Numbered from the stretch's first letter, positions 14,940-24,046 are shown. The stretch: 64,000 nt of DNA from JAEVLT01 sp964484065 (GCA_964484065.1 CAZAEW010000012.1:1-64000); one strand, 5' to 3'. Numbers and translations are program-made. The notes: generated by a model from the sequence alone, not told the origin.

Positions 14940-17543
14940 TTAAATTCCTTTAAACGCTTGACGATAGATTTCAGCCAATTCCGTTACAAGCGGAAGCTTT
15001 GGATTGGCTGTTGTACATTGATCCTCAAATGCCCGCTCTGCCAAGAAATCAACCTTAGCTTCAAATGCGGATTTTTCCACTCCGTTTGCTTCAATGCTCA
15101 TTGGAATGTTTAATTCTTTTGCCAAATTGGTAACCGCCTCGACGAGACTTTCGACACCTTCTTCGGTTGTGCGCGCCGGAAGACCAAGAGTTCTGGCAAT
15201 TTCCGCATAACGCTGATCAGCAATAAATTTTTCATATTTAGGAAAAGCGGTAAATTTTTTCGGTTTTGCTGCATTGTAACGGATTACATGCGGCAGCAGA
15301 ATCGCATTTGCACGGCCGTGGGCGATATGGAACTCCGAACCCAGTTTATGGGCAAGGCTGTGGTTAATACCCAAAAATGCATTGGCAAAGGCCATCCCGG
15401 CAATCGTTGAAGCATTATGCATTTTTTCACGTGCCACTGCATCGCTGCCATTTCGGTAGGCTCTTGGCAGATATTCAAATACAAGCTGGATTGCTTTCAT
15501 CGCCAATCCATCTGTATAATCGTTTGCCATGCAGGAAACATATGCTTCGATGGCATGTGTTAATACATCCAAACCTGTGTCAGCTGTAATTTGTTTTGGC
15601 ACAGTCATCACGAATTCAGGGTCAATAATCGCAACATCCGGTGTTAATTCATAGTCTGCCAGCGGGTATTTAATATTGGCTTTTTTATCGGTAATAACCG
15701 CGAATGAAGTAACCTCAGACCCTGTTCCGGAAGTCGTCGGTATCGCGACCATTTGCGCTTTTGTGCCAAGCTTTGGATATTTAACAATCCGTTTGCGGAT
15801 ATCCAGGAATTTTTGCTTCAAGCCAAAGAACTCTGCATCCGGGTGTTCATAGAACATCCACATCCCTTTTGCTGCATCCATTGCCGATCCTCCGCCAAGC
15901 GCAATGATGACATCCGGCTGGAATTTAGCCATCATTTCCGCACCCTTCATAACGGTTTCGATCGATGGATCCGGTTCAACTTCCGAAAAAATTTCACAGT
16001 GAACATAATCCGGACGTTTTCTCAAGTAATAAAGGACTTTATCAACATAGCCCAGCTTCACCATGCCGGGATCTGTAACTATAAACGCTTTTGAGATATT
16101 CGGCATTTTGGCTAAGTATTGCGTTGAATTTTTTTCAAAATAAATCTTCGCTGGAACTTTGAACCATTGCATATTGACATTCCTTCTGGCCACTTTTTTC
16201 ACGTTGATTAAATGGATGGCACCGACGTTTGTGGAAACGGAATTGCCTCCATACGTTCCGCAGCCAAGAGTAAGTGATGGCATATAGGCATTGTAAATAT
16301 CGCCGATCGCTCCTTGTGATGAAGGTGCATTGACAATAATGCGTCCTGCTTTCATTCTAAGGCCGAAAGCTTCAATTGCACTCTTATCGCTGCTATGGAT
16401 CACGGCTGAGTGTCCTAAACCGCCAAACTCAAGCATTTCCTCAGCCCGTTTCAAGCCTTCTTCCAATCCGCTAACCTTGTAACAGGCTAATACCGGACTT
16501 AATTTTTCTCTTGAAAGCGGGTATTTCGGCCCCACTCCTTTTAATTCTGCAATGAGAATTTTTGTATTGTCTGGAACTGCTACACCGGCCATTTCAGCAA
16601 TTTTATATGCCGGCATACCAACGATGTCAGCATTGACAGCACATGTATTTTCATTGATAACCAATTTTTCAACCATTTGTTTTTCTTCTTCATTTAAAAA
16701 GTAGCAATTATTGGCGGTTAATTCTTTTTTTACTTCAGCATAAATTTCTTTATCTATAATGACAGCTTGTTCTGATGCACAAATCATCCCATTGTCGAAT
16801 GTTTTGGAAAGAATCAAATCATTGACGGCTTGATGGATGTTTGCTGATTTTTCAATATAGCACGGTACGTTTCCAGGGCCTACTCCAAGGGCAGGTTTTC
16901 CGGAGCTGTATGCTGATTTCACCATGCCGGCTCCTCCTGTTGCGAGGATCAGCGATATTTTCGGATGATTCATTAAGCTTTGAGTTGCTTCAAGAGATGG
17001 TGTTTCAATCCATTGAATACAGTTTTCCGGGGCACCAGCTTTGATAGCGGCATCACGAAGAACTCTCGCTGCTTCACTGCTGCATTTTTGTGCTGATGGG
17101 TGGAATGCAAAAATAATCGGGTTTCTTGTTTTAATCGAGATTAACGATTTAAACATCGTTGTCGATGTTGGGTTTGTAACAGGTGTTACTCCCGCAATTA
17201 CGCCAACCGGTTCAGCGATTTCCATCATCCCTTCGTGCTCGTTGATGTTTATGATGCCGGCTGTTTTATCATATTTAATGTTGTGGTAAACATATTCGGT
17301 TGCAAACATATTTTTGATGATTTTATCTTCATAGACGCCCCGCTTTGTTTCTTCAACCGCGAGTTTTGCAAGTGGCATATGCTGATCAAGTCCGGCAAGA
17401 GCCATTTGCTTTACAATCTCATCAATCTGTTCTTGAGTTAAGCATCGAAATTGGTCTAATGCTTTCAATCCATTATGAACGAGCTGATCAATCATTACGG
17501 TTACAGTTTGCTTTTCTTTGACTGTTTTTGCTGCAATTGCCAT
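14940..17543 (-). CDS. adhE: Bifunctional acetaldehyde-CoA/alcohol dehydrogenase AdhE
   Basis: 867 residues, the usual AdhE length. The N-terminal CoA-acylating aldehyde dehydrogenase domain (about 1-440) carries the catalytic Cys in NGMICASEQAVI. The C-terminal iron-dependent alcohol dehydrogenase domain (about 450-867) has the NAD-binding GGGSAMDAAK motif and metal ligands in DVLTHAIEAYVS, NHSLAHKLGSEFHIAHGRANA. It reduces acetyl-CoA to ethanol in two NADH-dependent steps, a fermentation route. ATG 17543 has a GGAGGG site. The 5' region carries a perfect Rex-type palindrome, so expression should respond to NADH/NAD ratio. Monocistronic. Confidence 0.96.
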   Translation of the reverse strand: MAIAAKTVKEKQTVTVMIDQLVHNGLKALDQFRCLTQEQIDEIVKQMALAGLDQHMPLAKLAVEETKRGVYEDKIIKNMFATEYVYHNIKYDKTAGIININEHEGMMEIAEPVGVIAGVTPVTNPTSTTMFKSLISIKTRNPIIFAFHPSAQKCSSEAARVLRDAAIKAGAPENCIQWIETPSLEATQSLMNHPKISLILATGGAGMVKSAYSSGKPALGVGPGNVPCYIEKSANIHQAVNDLILSKTFDNGMICASEQAVIIDKEIYAEVKKELTANNCYFLNEEEKQMVEKLVINENTCAVNADIVGMPAYKIAEMAGVAVPDNTKILIAELKGVGPKYPLSREKLSPVLACYKVSGLEEGLKRAEEMLEFGGLGHSAVIHSSDKSAIEAFGLRMKAGRIIVNAPSSQGAIGDIYNAYMPSLTLGCGTYGGNSVSTNVGAIHLINVKKVARRNVNMQWFKVPAKIYFEKNSTQYLAKMPNISKAFIVTDPGMVKLGYVDKVLYYLRKRPDYVHCEIFSEVEPDPSIETVMKGAEMMAKFQPDVIIALGGGSAMDAAKGMWMFYEHPDAEFFGLKQKFLDIRKRIVKYPKLGTKAQMVAIPTTSGTGSEVTSFAVITDKKANIKYPLADYELTPDVAIIDPEFVMTVPKQITADTGLDVLTHAIEAYVSCMANDYTDGLAMKAIQLVFEYLPRAYRNGSDAVAREKMHNASTIAGMAFANAFLGINHSLAHKLGSEFHIAHGRANAILLPHVIRYNAAKPKKFTAFPKYEKFIADQRYAEIARTLGLPARTTEEGVESLVEAVTNLAKELNIPMSIEANGVEKSAFEAKVDFLAERAFEDQCTTANPKLPLVTELAEIYRQAFKGI

Positions 17544-17568
17544 GGTGGAACCCTCCAGTATTTATTAG

Positions 17569-17588
17569 TATGTGAAATATTTCACATA
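17569..17588. promoter_or_regulatory. Rex operator in the adhE leader
   Basis: The 20-bp perfect palindrome TATGTGAAATATTTCACATA contains the Rex consensus TTGTGAA-N4-TTCACAA with one change at each end. It lies 26 bases upstream of the adhE start codon and 17-41 bases after a -10-like TATGAT (17605-17610), a position suited to repression. Confidence 0.85.
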
Positions 17589-17736
17589 ACGTTTTAAAAA
17601 AATAATCATAGCACTAGGTTCTTAGCTCTGTTTTTTCCATCGCCACCTGCTTATGACTAAAGGATCCTGGTATAAGCTTCCGGAAAGTGTCTGTTCAACC
17701 CATCCATGCTAATAACTCCCTGTCCTTTGTGAGTTC

Positions 17737-17781
17737 ATCATAGCACGGTTTTTACCGGAAAGTTTGTGAAATGTTGAACAA
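17737..17781 (-). promoter_or_regulatory. Distal adhE promoter with a degenerate Rex-like site
   Basis: An extended -10 box (TGCTATGAT; hexamer 17737-17742) has no good -35. Just upstream, 17764-17781 reads TTGTGAA-ATGT-TGAACAA: one perfect Rex half-site and one with two mismatches. The motif GTGCTATGAT recurs at the proximal box near 17605-17613. The roughly 190-nt leader between them shows no ORF. Confidence 0.5.
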
Positions 17782-17937
17782 ACTTTGAACTCTATTTCCG
17801 TCTTTTTATAAAAACGCTTTCTTTTAAATGAAAGCCCTTTAATGGACATTTTTCAGACAAAATTTTGCTATCGGCAAAATGGGAAGGCCATTTTTACCAT
17901 TATCATCAATATCATTGATTTTTTCATTCAACCTTCT

Positions 17938-18430
17938 TATGATAGACGTTTTCCTCTTATCATACATTCTTAACGGTGTTCATCAAGTCTATGAACGACG
18001 TTTTCTCTTTCCCGGCATCCATATCGTCATTCATCCGCCTTATGAACGACGTTTTTCCTTTCCCCAGCATCCATATCGTCGTTCATCGACCTTATGAACG
18101 ACGTTTTTCCTTTCCCCGGCATTCATATCGTCGTTCATCGACCTTATGAACGTCGTTTTTCCTTTCCCCGGCATTCATATCGTCGTTCATCGACCTTATG
18201 AACGACGTTTTTCCTTTTCCCGGCATTCATATCGTCGTTCATCCGCCTTATGAACGTCGTTTTTCCTTTCCCCAGCATCCATATCGTCGTTCATCGACCT
18301 TATGAACGTCGTTTTTCCTTTCCCCGGCATCCATATCGTCGTTCATCGACCTTATGATAGACGTTTTTCCTTTTCCCCGCATTCATATCGTCGTTCATCG
18401 ACCTTATGATAGACGTTTTTCCTGGCATTC
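17938..18430. repeat. Tandem array of ten 52-bp units, each with a palindromic hairpin
   Basis: The marker TATGA(A/T) recurs at 17938, 17989, 18041, 18093, 18145, 18197, 18249, 18301, 18353 and 18405: one 51-bp step, then constant 52-bp steps. Each unit holds an inverted repeat (CGTCGTTCAT/ATGAACGACG, 7-nt loop, for example 18077-18103) and a conserved linker (T5-CC-TTTCCCC-GCATTCATAT type). The first unit is degenerate; two late units carry ATGATAGACG instead, which weakens the stem. As 52 is not a multiple of three and the linkers are shared, it is neither coding nor CRISPR. It lies between the adhE promoter and the ynj-type operon terminator. Confidence 0.92.
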
Positions 18431-18471
18431 AAACCCAAACTGTTCTTCATTATCCCAACGTCATAACATGC

Positions 18472-18508
18472 AAAAGTCCGGATGGCACTGTTCACCATCC
18501 GGACTTTT
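18472..18508 (-). terminator. Terminator of the ydj/ynj-type operon
   Basis: AAAAGTCCGGATGG/CCATCCGGACTTTT forms a 14-bp hairpin ending in a T tract, overlapping the stop codon of the last gene. Confidence 0.85.
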
Positions 18509-19098
18509 CACTTGAGAATTCTGTAGGCTTCAATAAGCCGCTGCAAACCTGTAAATATTTCCACAATGATGAAGACAACCGTCCAAAATACTAAATGGGA
18601 TTGGAAAAGAACCATTAATGAAAATAAAATAAATCCTTCCGTTCGTTCAGCGAGTCCGGGCTGGTAATAAAACGATTTATAGCTTTCTTTTTCAGAAAGG
18701 GCTCCAACGGTTAAAAACACGGTCATCGTAAAAATGATCCCTATTGCCAGAAACAGAAACAATAATAATATCTTCGGATCCTGATGGCGCAGGGCTAATG
18801 CCGCCAAAATCCCCGCTTCGACAACACGGTCAAAGGTGACATCCAAAACCGTTCCCCATGGAGAAGATGATTTGCTTTGTCTTGCCATACTTCCGTCCAC
18901 TGCATCAAGAAACCCTGAAAGCCATAAAACAGCCACCCCGGCAACCGGCAGCCTTAAATAAACAAGAACTCCCGCAAGGATTCCGACTAAAAACGCAATC
19001 ACGGTAACATGGTTTGCTTTCAGTCCAATGCTTAAAAAGAAACCAGCCGTTTTCGTTATGACTGGCTGCACCATTGCCCTGCCATGAGTATCAAGCAT
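18508..19098 (-). CDS. ynjF: CDP-alcohol phosphatidyltransferase, YnjF-like
   Basis: 196 residues, six membrane helices. The CDP-alcohol phosphotransferase signature DG-x2-AR-x8-G-x3-D-x3-D is complete (DGSMARQ ... WGTVLDVTFDR). Such enzymes join a CDP-activated lipid to an alcohol acceptor in the membrane; the acceptor cannot be predicted. E. coli YnjF, encoded at the end of ydjXYZ-ynjABCDEF, is the positional counterpart. It is the last gene of the operon, 28 bases after the ATPase gene, with a strong GGAGGG site. Confidence 0.85.
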   Translation of the reverse strand: MLDTHGRAMVQPVITKTAGFFLSIGLKANHVTVIAFLVGILAGVLVYLRLPVAGVAVLWLSGFLDAVDGSMARQSKSSSPWGTVLDVTFDRVVEAGILAALALRHQDPKILLLFLFLAIGIIFTMTVFLTVGALSEKESYKSFYYQPGLAERTEGFILFSLMVLFQSHLVFWTVVFIIVEIFTGLQRLIEAYRILK

Positions 19099-19126
19099 GT
19101 CTCCGTCCCTCCTCTACCTCTCGCAA

Positions 19127-20122
19127 TTATTCATGATACCAATAAATCCGCTCAAAAGGCACACTTATTTTTGCTTCTTCTCCTAATTCAGGAATGGAAT
19201 TCCACTCGACACTATTTATTTCTAAAATACAATCATCCGATTTGACCAGCACAGAAAATCCCTCACTTCCCGGGATTGTTTTCGTCACTGTTCCAGAGAT
19301 TATCCCCGATCCTTCGTTAATTAAGCTGCACTTTTTATCAATCAGCTTGAGTCCGTTTGCGGGTATCCAGCCCCATTCATTTGTCGGCAGCGATGTTAAC
19401 TCGCTTTGAAACCATTTTTGCCATTGCTTCCGTGAAAAGCGGTTTGGCAAAGATAAAAAAGAGGCAATCTTTTCTGAGGCAGGCTTTTGATAAAGTTCAG
19501 CGGGTCTTCCAACCTGTTCCAGCACCCCGTTGATAAGAATCCCAATCCGATCGGCCACCGAAAAGGCCTCATCAAAAAAATGTGTAACCCAAATGATCGG
19601 AAAACCGGTTTCTCTCTGGAATTGATAGAGCCACTCTGTCAATTCCCTCCGCAGCGGCGTGTCCAATGAGGAAAACGGCTCGTCCAGCAATAACAGATCC
19701 GGCTTTAGAATCAGCGATCTTCCCAGCGAAACGCGCTGCTGCTGTCCGCCTGAAAGCTCGTGCGGAAAACGGTTCTCCATGCCATCAAGCTGGAGAATTT
19801 TGATCAGTTTACCTGACCGTTCCTGGCGTTCCTTTCGGGAAACGCCTTTAACGCGCAAACTAAACTCGATATTTTCCAGCACCGTTAAATGAGGAAACAG
19901 GCGCGGCTCTTGAAAAACAAGCCCGACTTTCCCCGTACCATTCTCCCAGATTTGCTCACCTGAAGTGAGCGGCACAAGACCGGCAATTCCTTTTAATAAC
20001 GTTGTTTTTCCGCTGCCGGATGGACCCATTAACACAAAAATTTCCCCAGGGCGGATATCTAAATTTAAATCCGTGATAATGCCCGTTTCCCGGTAATTGA
20101 TGTGAATACCTTTAAGCTTCAT
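19127..20122 (-). CDS. ynjD: ABC transporter ATP-binding protein, YnjD-like
   Basis: 331 residues. The nucleotide-binding domain (1-215) has Walker A GPSGSGKTT, Q-loop VFQEPRLFP, signature LSGGQQQR, Walker B LLLLDEPFSSLD and the switch His in WVTHFFDEA. The C-terminal extension of about 100 residues fits a TOBE-like regulatory domain as in spermidine/thiamine/iron-type importers; E. coli YnjD is shorter. It lies 20 bases downstream of the second permease gene in the same operon, so it energises that importer. Confidence 0.88.
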   Translation of the reverse strand: MKLKGIHINYRETGIITDLNLDIRPGEIFVLMGPSGSGKTTLLKGIAGLVPLTSGEQIWENGTGKVGLVFQEPRLFPHLTVLENIEFSLRVKGVSRKERQERSGKLIKILQLDGMENRFPHELSGGQQQRVSLGRSLILKPDLLLLDEPFSSLDTPLRRELTEWLYQFQRETGFPIIWVTHFFDEAFSVADRIGILINGVLEQVGRPAELYQKPASEKIASFLSLPNRFSRKQWQKWFQSELTSLPTNEWGWIPANGLKLIDKKCSLINEGSGIISGTVTKTIPGSEGFSVLVKSDDCILEINSVEWNSIPELGEEAKISVPFERIYWYHE

Positions 20123-20142
20123 TCTAGTCCCCCCTCCCTGTC

Positions 20143-20949
20143 CTAAAATCCTTTACTTCGTGAAATTTTTACTAAAAGATAATAGACAAGCAGCAACAGG
20201 AAAATCGGCACAAAAAACAAAAGTGTATAGGCCGACACCAAGGATGAATCGCCGCTGCTTTCATACGGAAACATGACAAGCGGCAGGGTCATTAACGTTC
20301 CGCCGCTCATGATCCATGTCGGCAAATACTGACTTAAAGAAATAATGATGACCAATACGCCTCCTAACAGGATAGAAGGAAGCAGCAAAGGGAACTCGAT
20401 CCACCAAAATGTCTGCCAACTATTCGCCCCAAGCATAAGCGCGGCTTCTTGAAGCTTACTTCCAATCAAGCGAAATTGAAACCATAGTGCAGCAAGAAAA
20501 TAGGGAAATGTGACAATCAAATGCCCGAGTGACACACTGATGTACGGATTTAAAAACTCCAGACGTAATGCCATGTCGTGCATTCCAATAATAGAAACGG
20601 TGTATGGTATAAATAATGGCGAGAGCATCAGAAGAAATACAGCCTTTTTCCCTTTAAATTCAGATTGTGCCAATCCCTTGGCTGCCGGAATTCCAATCAG
20701 GATATTTTCAATCAGCGTCAGGACGGCAACAATTAAGCTGTTATACAGCCCGGCAAGAGCCATTCCGGTATCGGAAAAAAGGTAATTCCATGATTCAGTT
20801 GTTAATTTTTCAGGAAACAATAACGGCCATGGCCATTGCTTTGTAAAGCTCCAGATCACCAGCGGAATGAACGGGAGAATAAGAAATAAACTAAACAATA
20901 GGATAAGAACGTAATTCAATCCTCTAAAATATGTATTCCATTTCACCAT
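20143..20949 (-). CDS. ABC transporter permease, C-terminal YnjC-like half
   Basis: 268 residues, six membrane helices, with the EAA loop that contacts the ATPase (QEAALMLGANSWQTFWWIEFP). In E. coli YnjC a single chain carries two permease units; here they are two genes overlapping by 7 bases. It forms the second half of the membrane channel with the product of 20943-21848. Confidence 0.85.
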   Translation of the reverse strand: MVKWNTYFRGLNYVLILLFSLFLILPFIPLVIWSFTKQWPWPLLFPEKLTTESWNYLFSDTGMALAGLYNSLIVAVLTLIENILIGIPAAKGLAQSEFKGKKAVFLLMLSPLFIPYTVSIIGMHDMALRLEFLNPYISVSLGHLIVTFPYFLAALWFQFRLIGSKLQEAALMLGANSWQTFWWIEFPLLLPSILLGGVLVIIISLSQYLPTWIMSGGTLMTLPLVMFPYESSGDSSLVSAYTLLFFVPIFLLLLVYYLLVKISRSKGF

Positions 20950-21848
20950 ACTCTTCGCCCTCGTTTATACCATGTAAGCTGCAAATAAATTAACAGGATT
21001 CCTACCATCAAGGAGATGACAGCCAAAACCATATACATGGCGATGGCGACTTGCTGCCTGTCCAAGCTGTACTGTGCATATTCCTGCCAAGCCATGACTG
21101 AAACCATTCCAAACGAGGTCCGTGCCAATAAAGCAGGAATCTCATAGGCACCAAGTGTAAACGCAAAGATGACCCACATTCCGCCAACCCACAAAGGCAT
21201 AACAAGTGGAACGATAACGAACCGAACGGTTTGCGAAAAAGAAGCGCCAAGGGATGAGGATGTTTCTTTCCAGTCATTAAGCAGCTTCACAATAAAGGGA
21301 TAGATGAGCAGCACTATAAACGGAACTTCCTTCCACAAATAAGCCAAGACCACGCTAATGCCCCAATCGTCATGAACAAGGACGGGAAATTTTTCAAATG
21401 AATCAATCCATCCTAAATGAAAGGCAATCCGGGCGTACCAGCCGGTTTGCATCAATACCTGCATCAAAATATAGGCAGCTAATAAATGGGGAATCCCCAT
21501 CGGGAGCTGAAACAAAATCCGGAGCCATTTCCAACGCTCGGAACACGTTGCTAAAAATATGGAAATTAACAGTCCGAGTACTCCTGCAAGAAGGGCAATA
21601 CAAGCTGACACTCCTGCTGTAATCCCCAGAGAATGGAGAAACGAGGTTTTTGCTATTTCATTATAGGCCCAAAAAGGATTCGGGTGCTGAGAGAGAGACA
21701 TATCCGACATGCCGCTTTCAACACTGGTGTAAAGAGACTGAAGCGTCCCGCCGACAAAAAAGAAAAGCATAAACAAAAGGGCTGGGAGAATCCCCAACAG
21801 CCCTTTATATTTATTTAGTTGAAGCTTGTTCTTATTTATTGGCAACAT
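20943..21848 (-). CDS. ABC transporter permease, N-terminal YnjC-like half
   Basis: 301 residues, six membrane helices with an EAA-type loop (ETSSSLGASFSQTVRFVIVP). ATG 21848 is preferred over the much longer open frame (to 21953): it has a GGGGATGG site and overlaps the binding-protein stop by 17 bases, matching the tight coupling of the whole operon; the longer version would be largely antiparallel to no known domain. It pairs with the following permease. Confidence 0.82.
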   Translation of the reverse strand: MLPINKNKLQLNKYKGLLGILPALLFMLFFFVGGTLQSLYTSVESGMSDMSLSQHPNPFWAYNEIAKTSFLHSLGITAGVSACIALLAGVLGLLISIFLATCSERWKWLRILFQLPMGIPHLLAAYILMQVLMQTGWYARIAFHLGWIDSFEKFPVLVHDDWGISVVLAYLWKEVPFIVLLIYPFIVKLLNDWKETSSSLGASFSQTVRFVIVPLVMPLWVGGMWVIFAFTLGAYEIPALLARTSFGMVSVMAWQEYAQYSLDRQQVAIAMYMVLAVISLMVGILLIYLQLTWYKRGRRVW

Positions 21849-23079
21849 TGTCCATCCATCCCCGTTCAAGCCATTGGACATATTCTCCACCGATTTCAGG
21901 TATGCGGTGCTTTGATAATTCTTCCTGCGAAAGGGTTGCCGGACCCCGGTCAATCTTATCCATCGTCGCTTTATCTTTTACTGACAGACGGTCAACAGAA
22001 AGGGAAGTATTTTCACCCCAGTACTGGAGATTCATTTTTTCCAGCTGTGCTGAAGGTGACAGTAGGAAATTAATCAAAACCAATGCGCCTGCCGGATTTG
22101 AAGCATTATTAGGAACCGCAAGAAAGTGTGTATTTGCCAGCGTTCCTTTATCGAGCACAAAGGTTTTTGTGGTGGAAGGAAACTCGCCTTTTTTGATCAG
22201 ATTGGAAGCATTGGCTTCATCATACCCCATCGTCATCCACACTTCGCCATTTTTATACAACTGCTCAAGCTGCGACAATGATTGCGGGTATGATTTTCCC
22301 TCTCTCCACAAATATGGCTTCATATCATTTAAAACTTTCCAAACTTGACTGCTGTCTTTTTTAATTAATGACTCATTATTTTGATTTAAATAAGCATTAT
22401 AATTTTTGCTTTTTTCATGAAGCACCTGGCGAATGAATGCGCTCCCGGTAAAATCAGGAGGAGCAGGATAGGTGAACTTGCCCGGGTTTTTCTTCACCCA
22501 TTCGGCTAGCTCGTCAATGGATTTTGGCGGCTGGGAGATTTTACTTGAATCATAAGCAAACACAAATTGAACCTTTCCCCACGGAGCTTCATACCCATCC
22601 GTTGGATATCCGAAGTCATACTTCGTATCAGGGCTGGCTGCGTTAACGTATTGGACAAAATTTGGAAGGGTCTTTGTAATCGGCCCCATCAGCAAATGGT
22701 TCTGCTCAGCTGTTTTAAAATTTTCTCCGTTGATCCAAAGAACATCCATGTCTCCGGATTTTTTATCGGCCCGTTTCTCTGCCATCAATTTATTAATAAA
22801 TTCTTTTGCATCCATCGGATAGCGTTTTACTTCAATATTATATTGCTTCTTAAGTCGAGGGGCAACCCACTCATCAATGTATTGATTAACACCTTCATCG
22901 CCGCCCCACATGAAAAAGTTCACTTTTGTTCCTTTTGCCTGAGCGGTGATATTTTTCCAATCATCCGTTAAGATGTTTTTATTACTCTTTTGACCGGTTT
23001 CCTTTGGGCTGTTTGTACAGCCCACCAAAACGGCCATAAACATTAGTATCAAGCTAAAGATAAGTTTTATTTTTCGCAT
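21832..23079 (-). CDS. ynjB: ABC substrate-binding lipoprotein, YnjB-like
   Basis: 415 residues. The signal peptide ends in the lipobox LVGC, Cys21 being the lipidation site. The mature part has YnjB-family features: ITAQAKG, FFMWGGDEGVNQYID, DVLWINGENF. It is a type II periplasmic-binding-protein fold related to family 1 solute receptors. The ligand is unknown for YnjB in any organism as far as I know. Its start overlaps the preceding small membrane protein gene by 13 bases; the permease genes follow directly. Confidence 0.88.
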   Translation of the reverse strand: MRKIKLIFSLILMFMAVLVGCTNSPKETGQKSNKNILTDDWKNITAQAKGTKVNFFMWGGDEGVNQYIDEWVAPRLKKQYNIEVKRYPMDAKEFINKLMAEKRADKKSGDMDVLWINGENFKTAEQNHLLMGPITKTLPNFVQYVNAASPDTKYDFGYPTDGYEAPWGKVQFVFAYDSSKISQPPKSIDELAEWVKKNPGKFTYPAPPDFTGSAFIRQVLHEKSKNYNAYLNQNNESLIKKDSSQVWKVLNDMKPYLWREGKSYPQSLSQLEQLYKNGEVWMTMGYDEANASNLIKKGEFPSTTKTFVLDKGTLANTHFLAVPNNASNPAGALVLINFLLSPSAQLEKMNLQYWGENTSLSVDRLSVKDKATMDKIDRGPATLSQEELSKHRIPEIGGEYVQWLERGWMDNVANK

Positions 23080-23294
23080 AATGATTGTTTACAACTTCCT
23101 TTACATTCAAAATACCCCTCAAATAATCCAAGGAGAAAATAGATCGCAAACAGGGTGGCATTCGTCTGCAAAAGCGGCCCGTTATGGTGCGGAGAAATAA
23201 TACCGAAAGCATTATAAAGGACAATGCCCGTTAAAACGATCCATCGCGAATGCCAAAGTATTTTTTGCATTTTCTTTGCAAGTCGTACCCTCAT
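23067..23294 (-). CDS. Small Cys-rich two-helix membrane protein
   Basis: 75 residues from ATG 23294, which overlaps the UGA stop of the preceding selenoprotein-type gene (ATGA) and has a GGGGAGAAGG site. Two predicted membrane helices (about 20-38 and 50-66) are followed by a short tail with three cysteines (ECKGSCKQSLC), possibly a metal or redox site. A longer in-frame start at 23315 is less likely. Family not recognised. Position inside the operon suggests it works with the selenoprotein or the transporter. Confidence 0.7.
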   Translation of the reverse strand: MRVRLAKKMQKILWHSRWIVLTGIVLYNAFGIISPHHNGPLLQTNATLFAIYFLLGLFEGYFECKGSCKQSLCEK

Positions 23295-24046
23295 TTTGTC
23301 CTTCTCCCCTTCCATTTATAAGGAAGCTTCACGATTGTTTCCGGAACGGAGATCTCCTCTAAATAATGAATGGCATCAAGGAGAATCTGCCTTTGCATCC
23401 CCGTTTCGCCCGCTCTCCCAAAGCTCCGTCCCAAAGGAAAGCGCAATTGCATCGCTCTCGGAACTCTTACTTTTCCAGTTAATTCGGCCAAGTGGGAGAT
23501 GGAAATCGTCGGAATCCCGGCCTGTTCTATCCCGTTCTGAATCAATCCCACGGATTGATGGCAGATATATCAGCCGGGGTTTAAAATGACGGCATCGACC
23601 TGATCTTGCTGCAGCTGGTTAATAATAAATGGAATCGATTCTTCAAGAAGCAGAGCCGGATTTGGAATGTAGCCCATTAAACCGTAATGATTGGCAGCCG
23701 CATTCTTAATGGCTCCATCGGCAGCCAATTCTCTCAGCCGCGCTAAAGGAAAGACACAGTTTATATCCTTGTCGGCATCACTCCGGTCATAATGAGTATG
23801 GCTGATCATTAATTCTTCTTCGGAGGTATTGGAAGGAATTAACCTTACCGATGAATCTCCTGCTTCGACATCAAAGATTGGCTGGTTCTTCAAATGAACC
23901 CCAGACGTGGTAATTAGCGCTATGATCGACTCGTTTGCAGGTTTCGTAAATTTTGCAAACGGAATCTCCCCTTCATTCGCCTGAATCATGTGCTTGGCCC
24001 CAAGCCCGACGATCGATTCAATTAACCTGTTCCCTGACAGCTTCAT
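23291..24046 (-). CDS. GrdB/PrdB-family protein with an in-frame UGA, probable selenoprotein
   Basis: 251 residues if UGA 23570-23572 is read as selenocysteine. Upstream of it are family features (SHTHYDRSDADKDINCVFPLARLRELA, HYGLMGYIP). The UGA sits in VILNPG-U-YICHQSVGLIQ, where homologues have C-x2-C-H-Q-(S/T)-V-G, so Sec would replace the first Cys of a CxxC redox pair. Coding similarity continues after it (AGIPTISISHLAE, FPLG, LPYKW). A hairpin 10 bases downstream fits a bacterial SECIS. Without Sec insertion it would make a 158-residue fragment. The start ATG 24046 has AAGGGGGAG and overlaps the upstream gene by 29 bases. Related to selenoprotein B of glycine/betaine/proline reductases; the substrate is unknown. 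Confidence 0.85.
23541..23559 (-). promoter_or_regulatory. Putative SECIS hairpin
   Basis: In the mRNA, ATCAATCC pairs perfectly with GGATTGAT around a GTG loop. It begins 10 bases after the UGA, placing the loop G 19-21 bases downstream, within the range of bacterial SECIS elements such as that of E. coli fdhF. Both arms lie within coding sequence. Confidence 0.65.

Noticed and set aside
17938..18430. CRISPR array
   Set aside because: The unit repeats over its whole 52 bp; there are no unique spacers and no cas genes.
21849..21953. N-terminal extension of the first permease
   Set aside because: It lies inside the ynjB coding region; ATG 21848 has its own ribosome binding site.
23291..24046. 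Pseudogene with a nonsense mutation
   Set aside because: The UGA stands at the redox Cys position, a SECIS-like hairpin follows, and both ends overlap neighbouring genes; recoding explains this better than decay.
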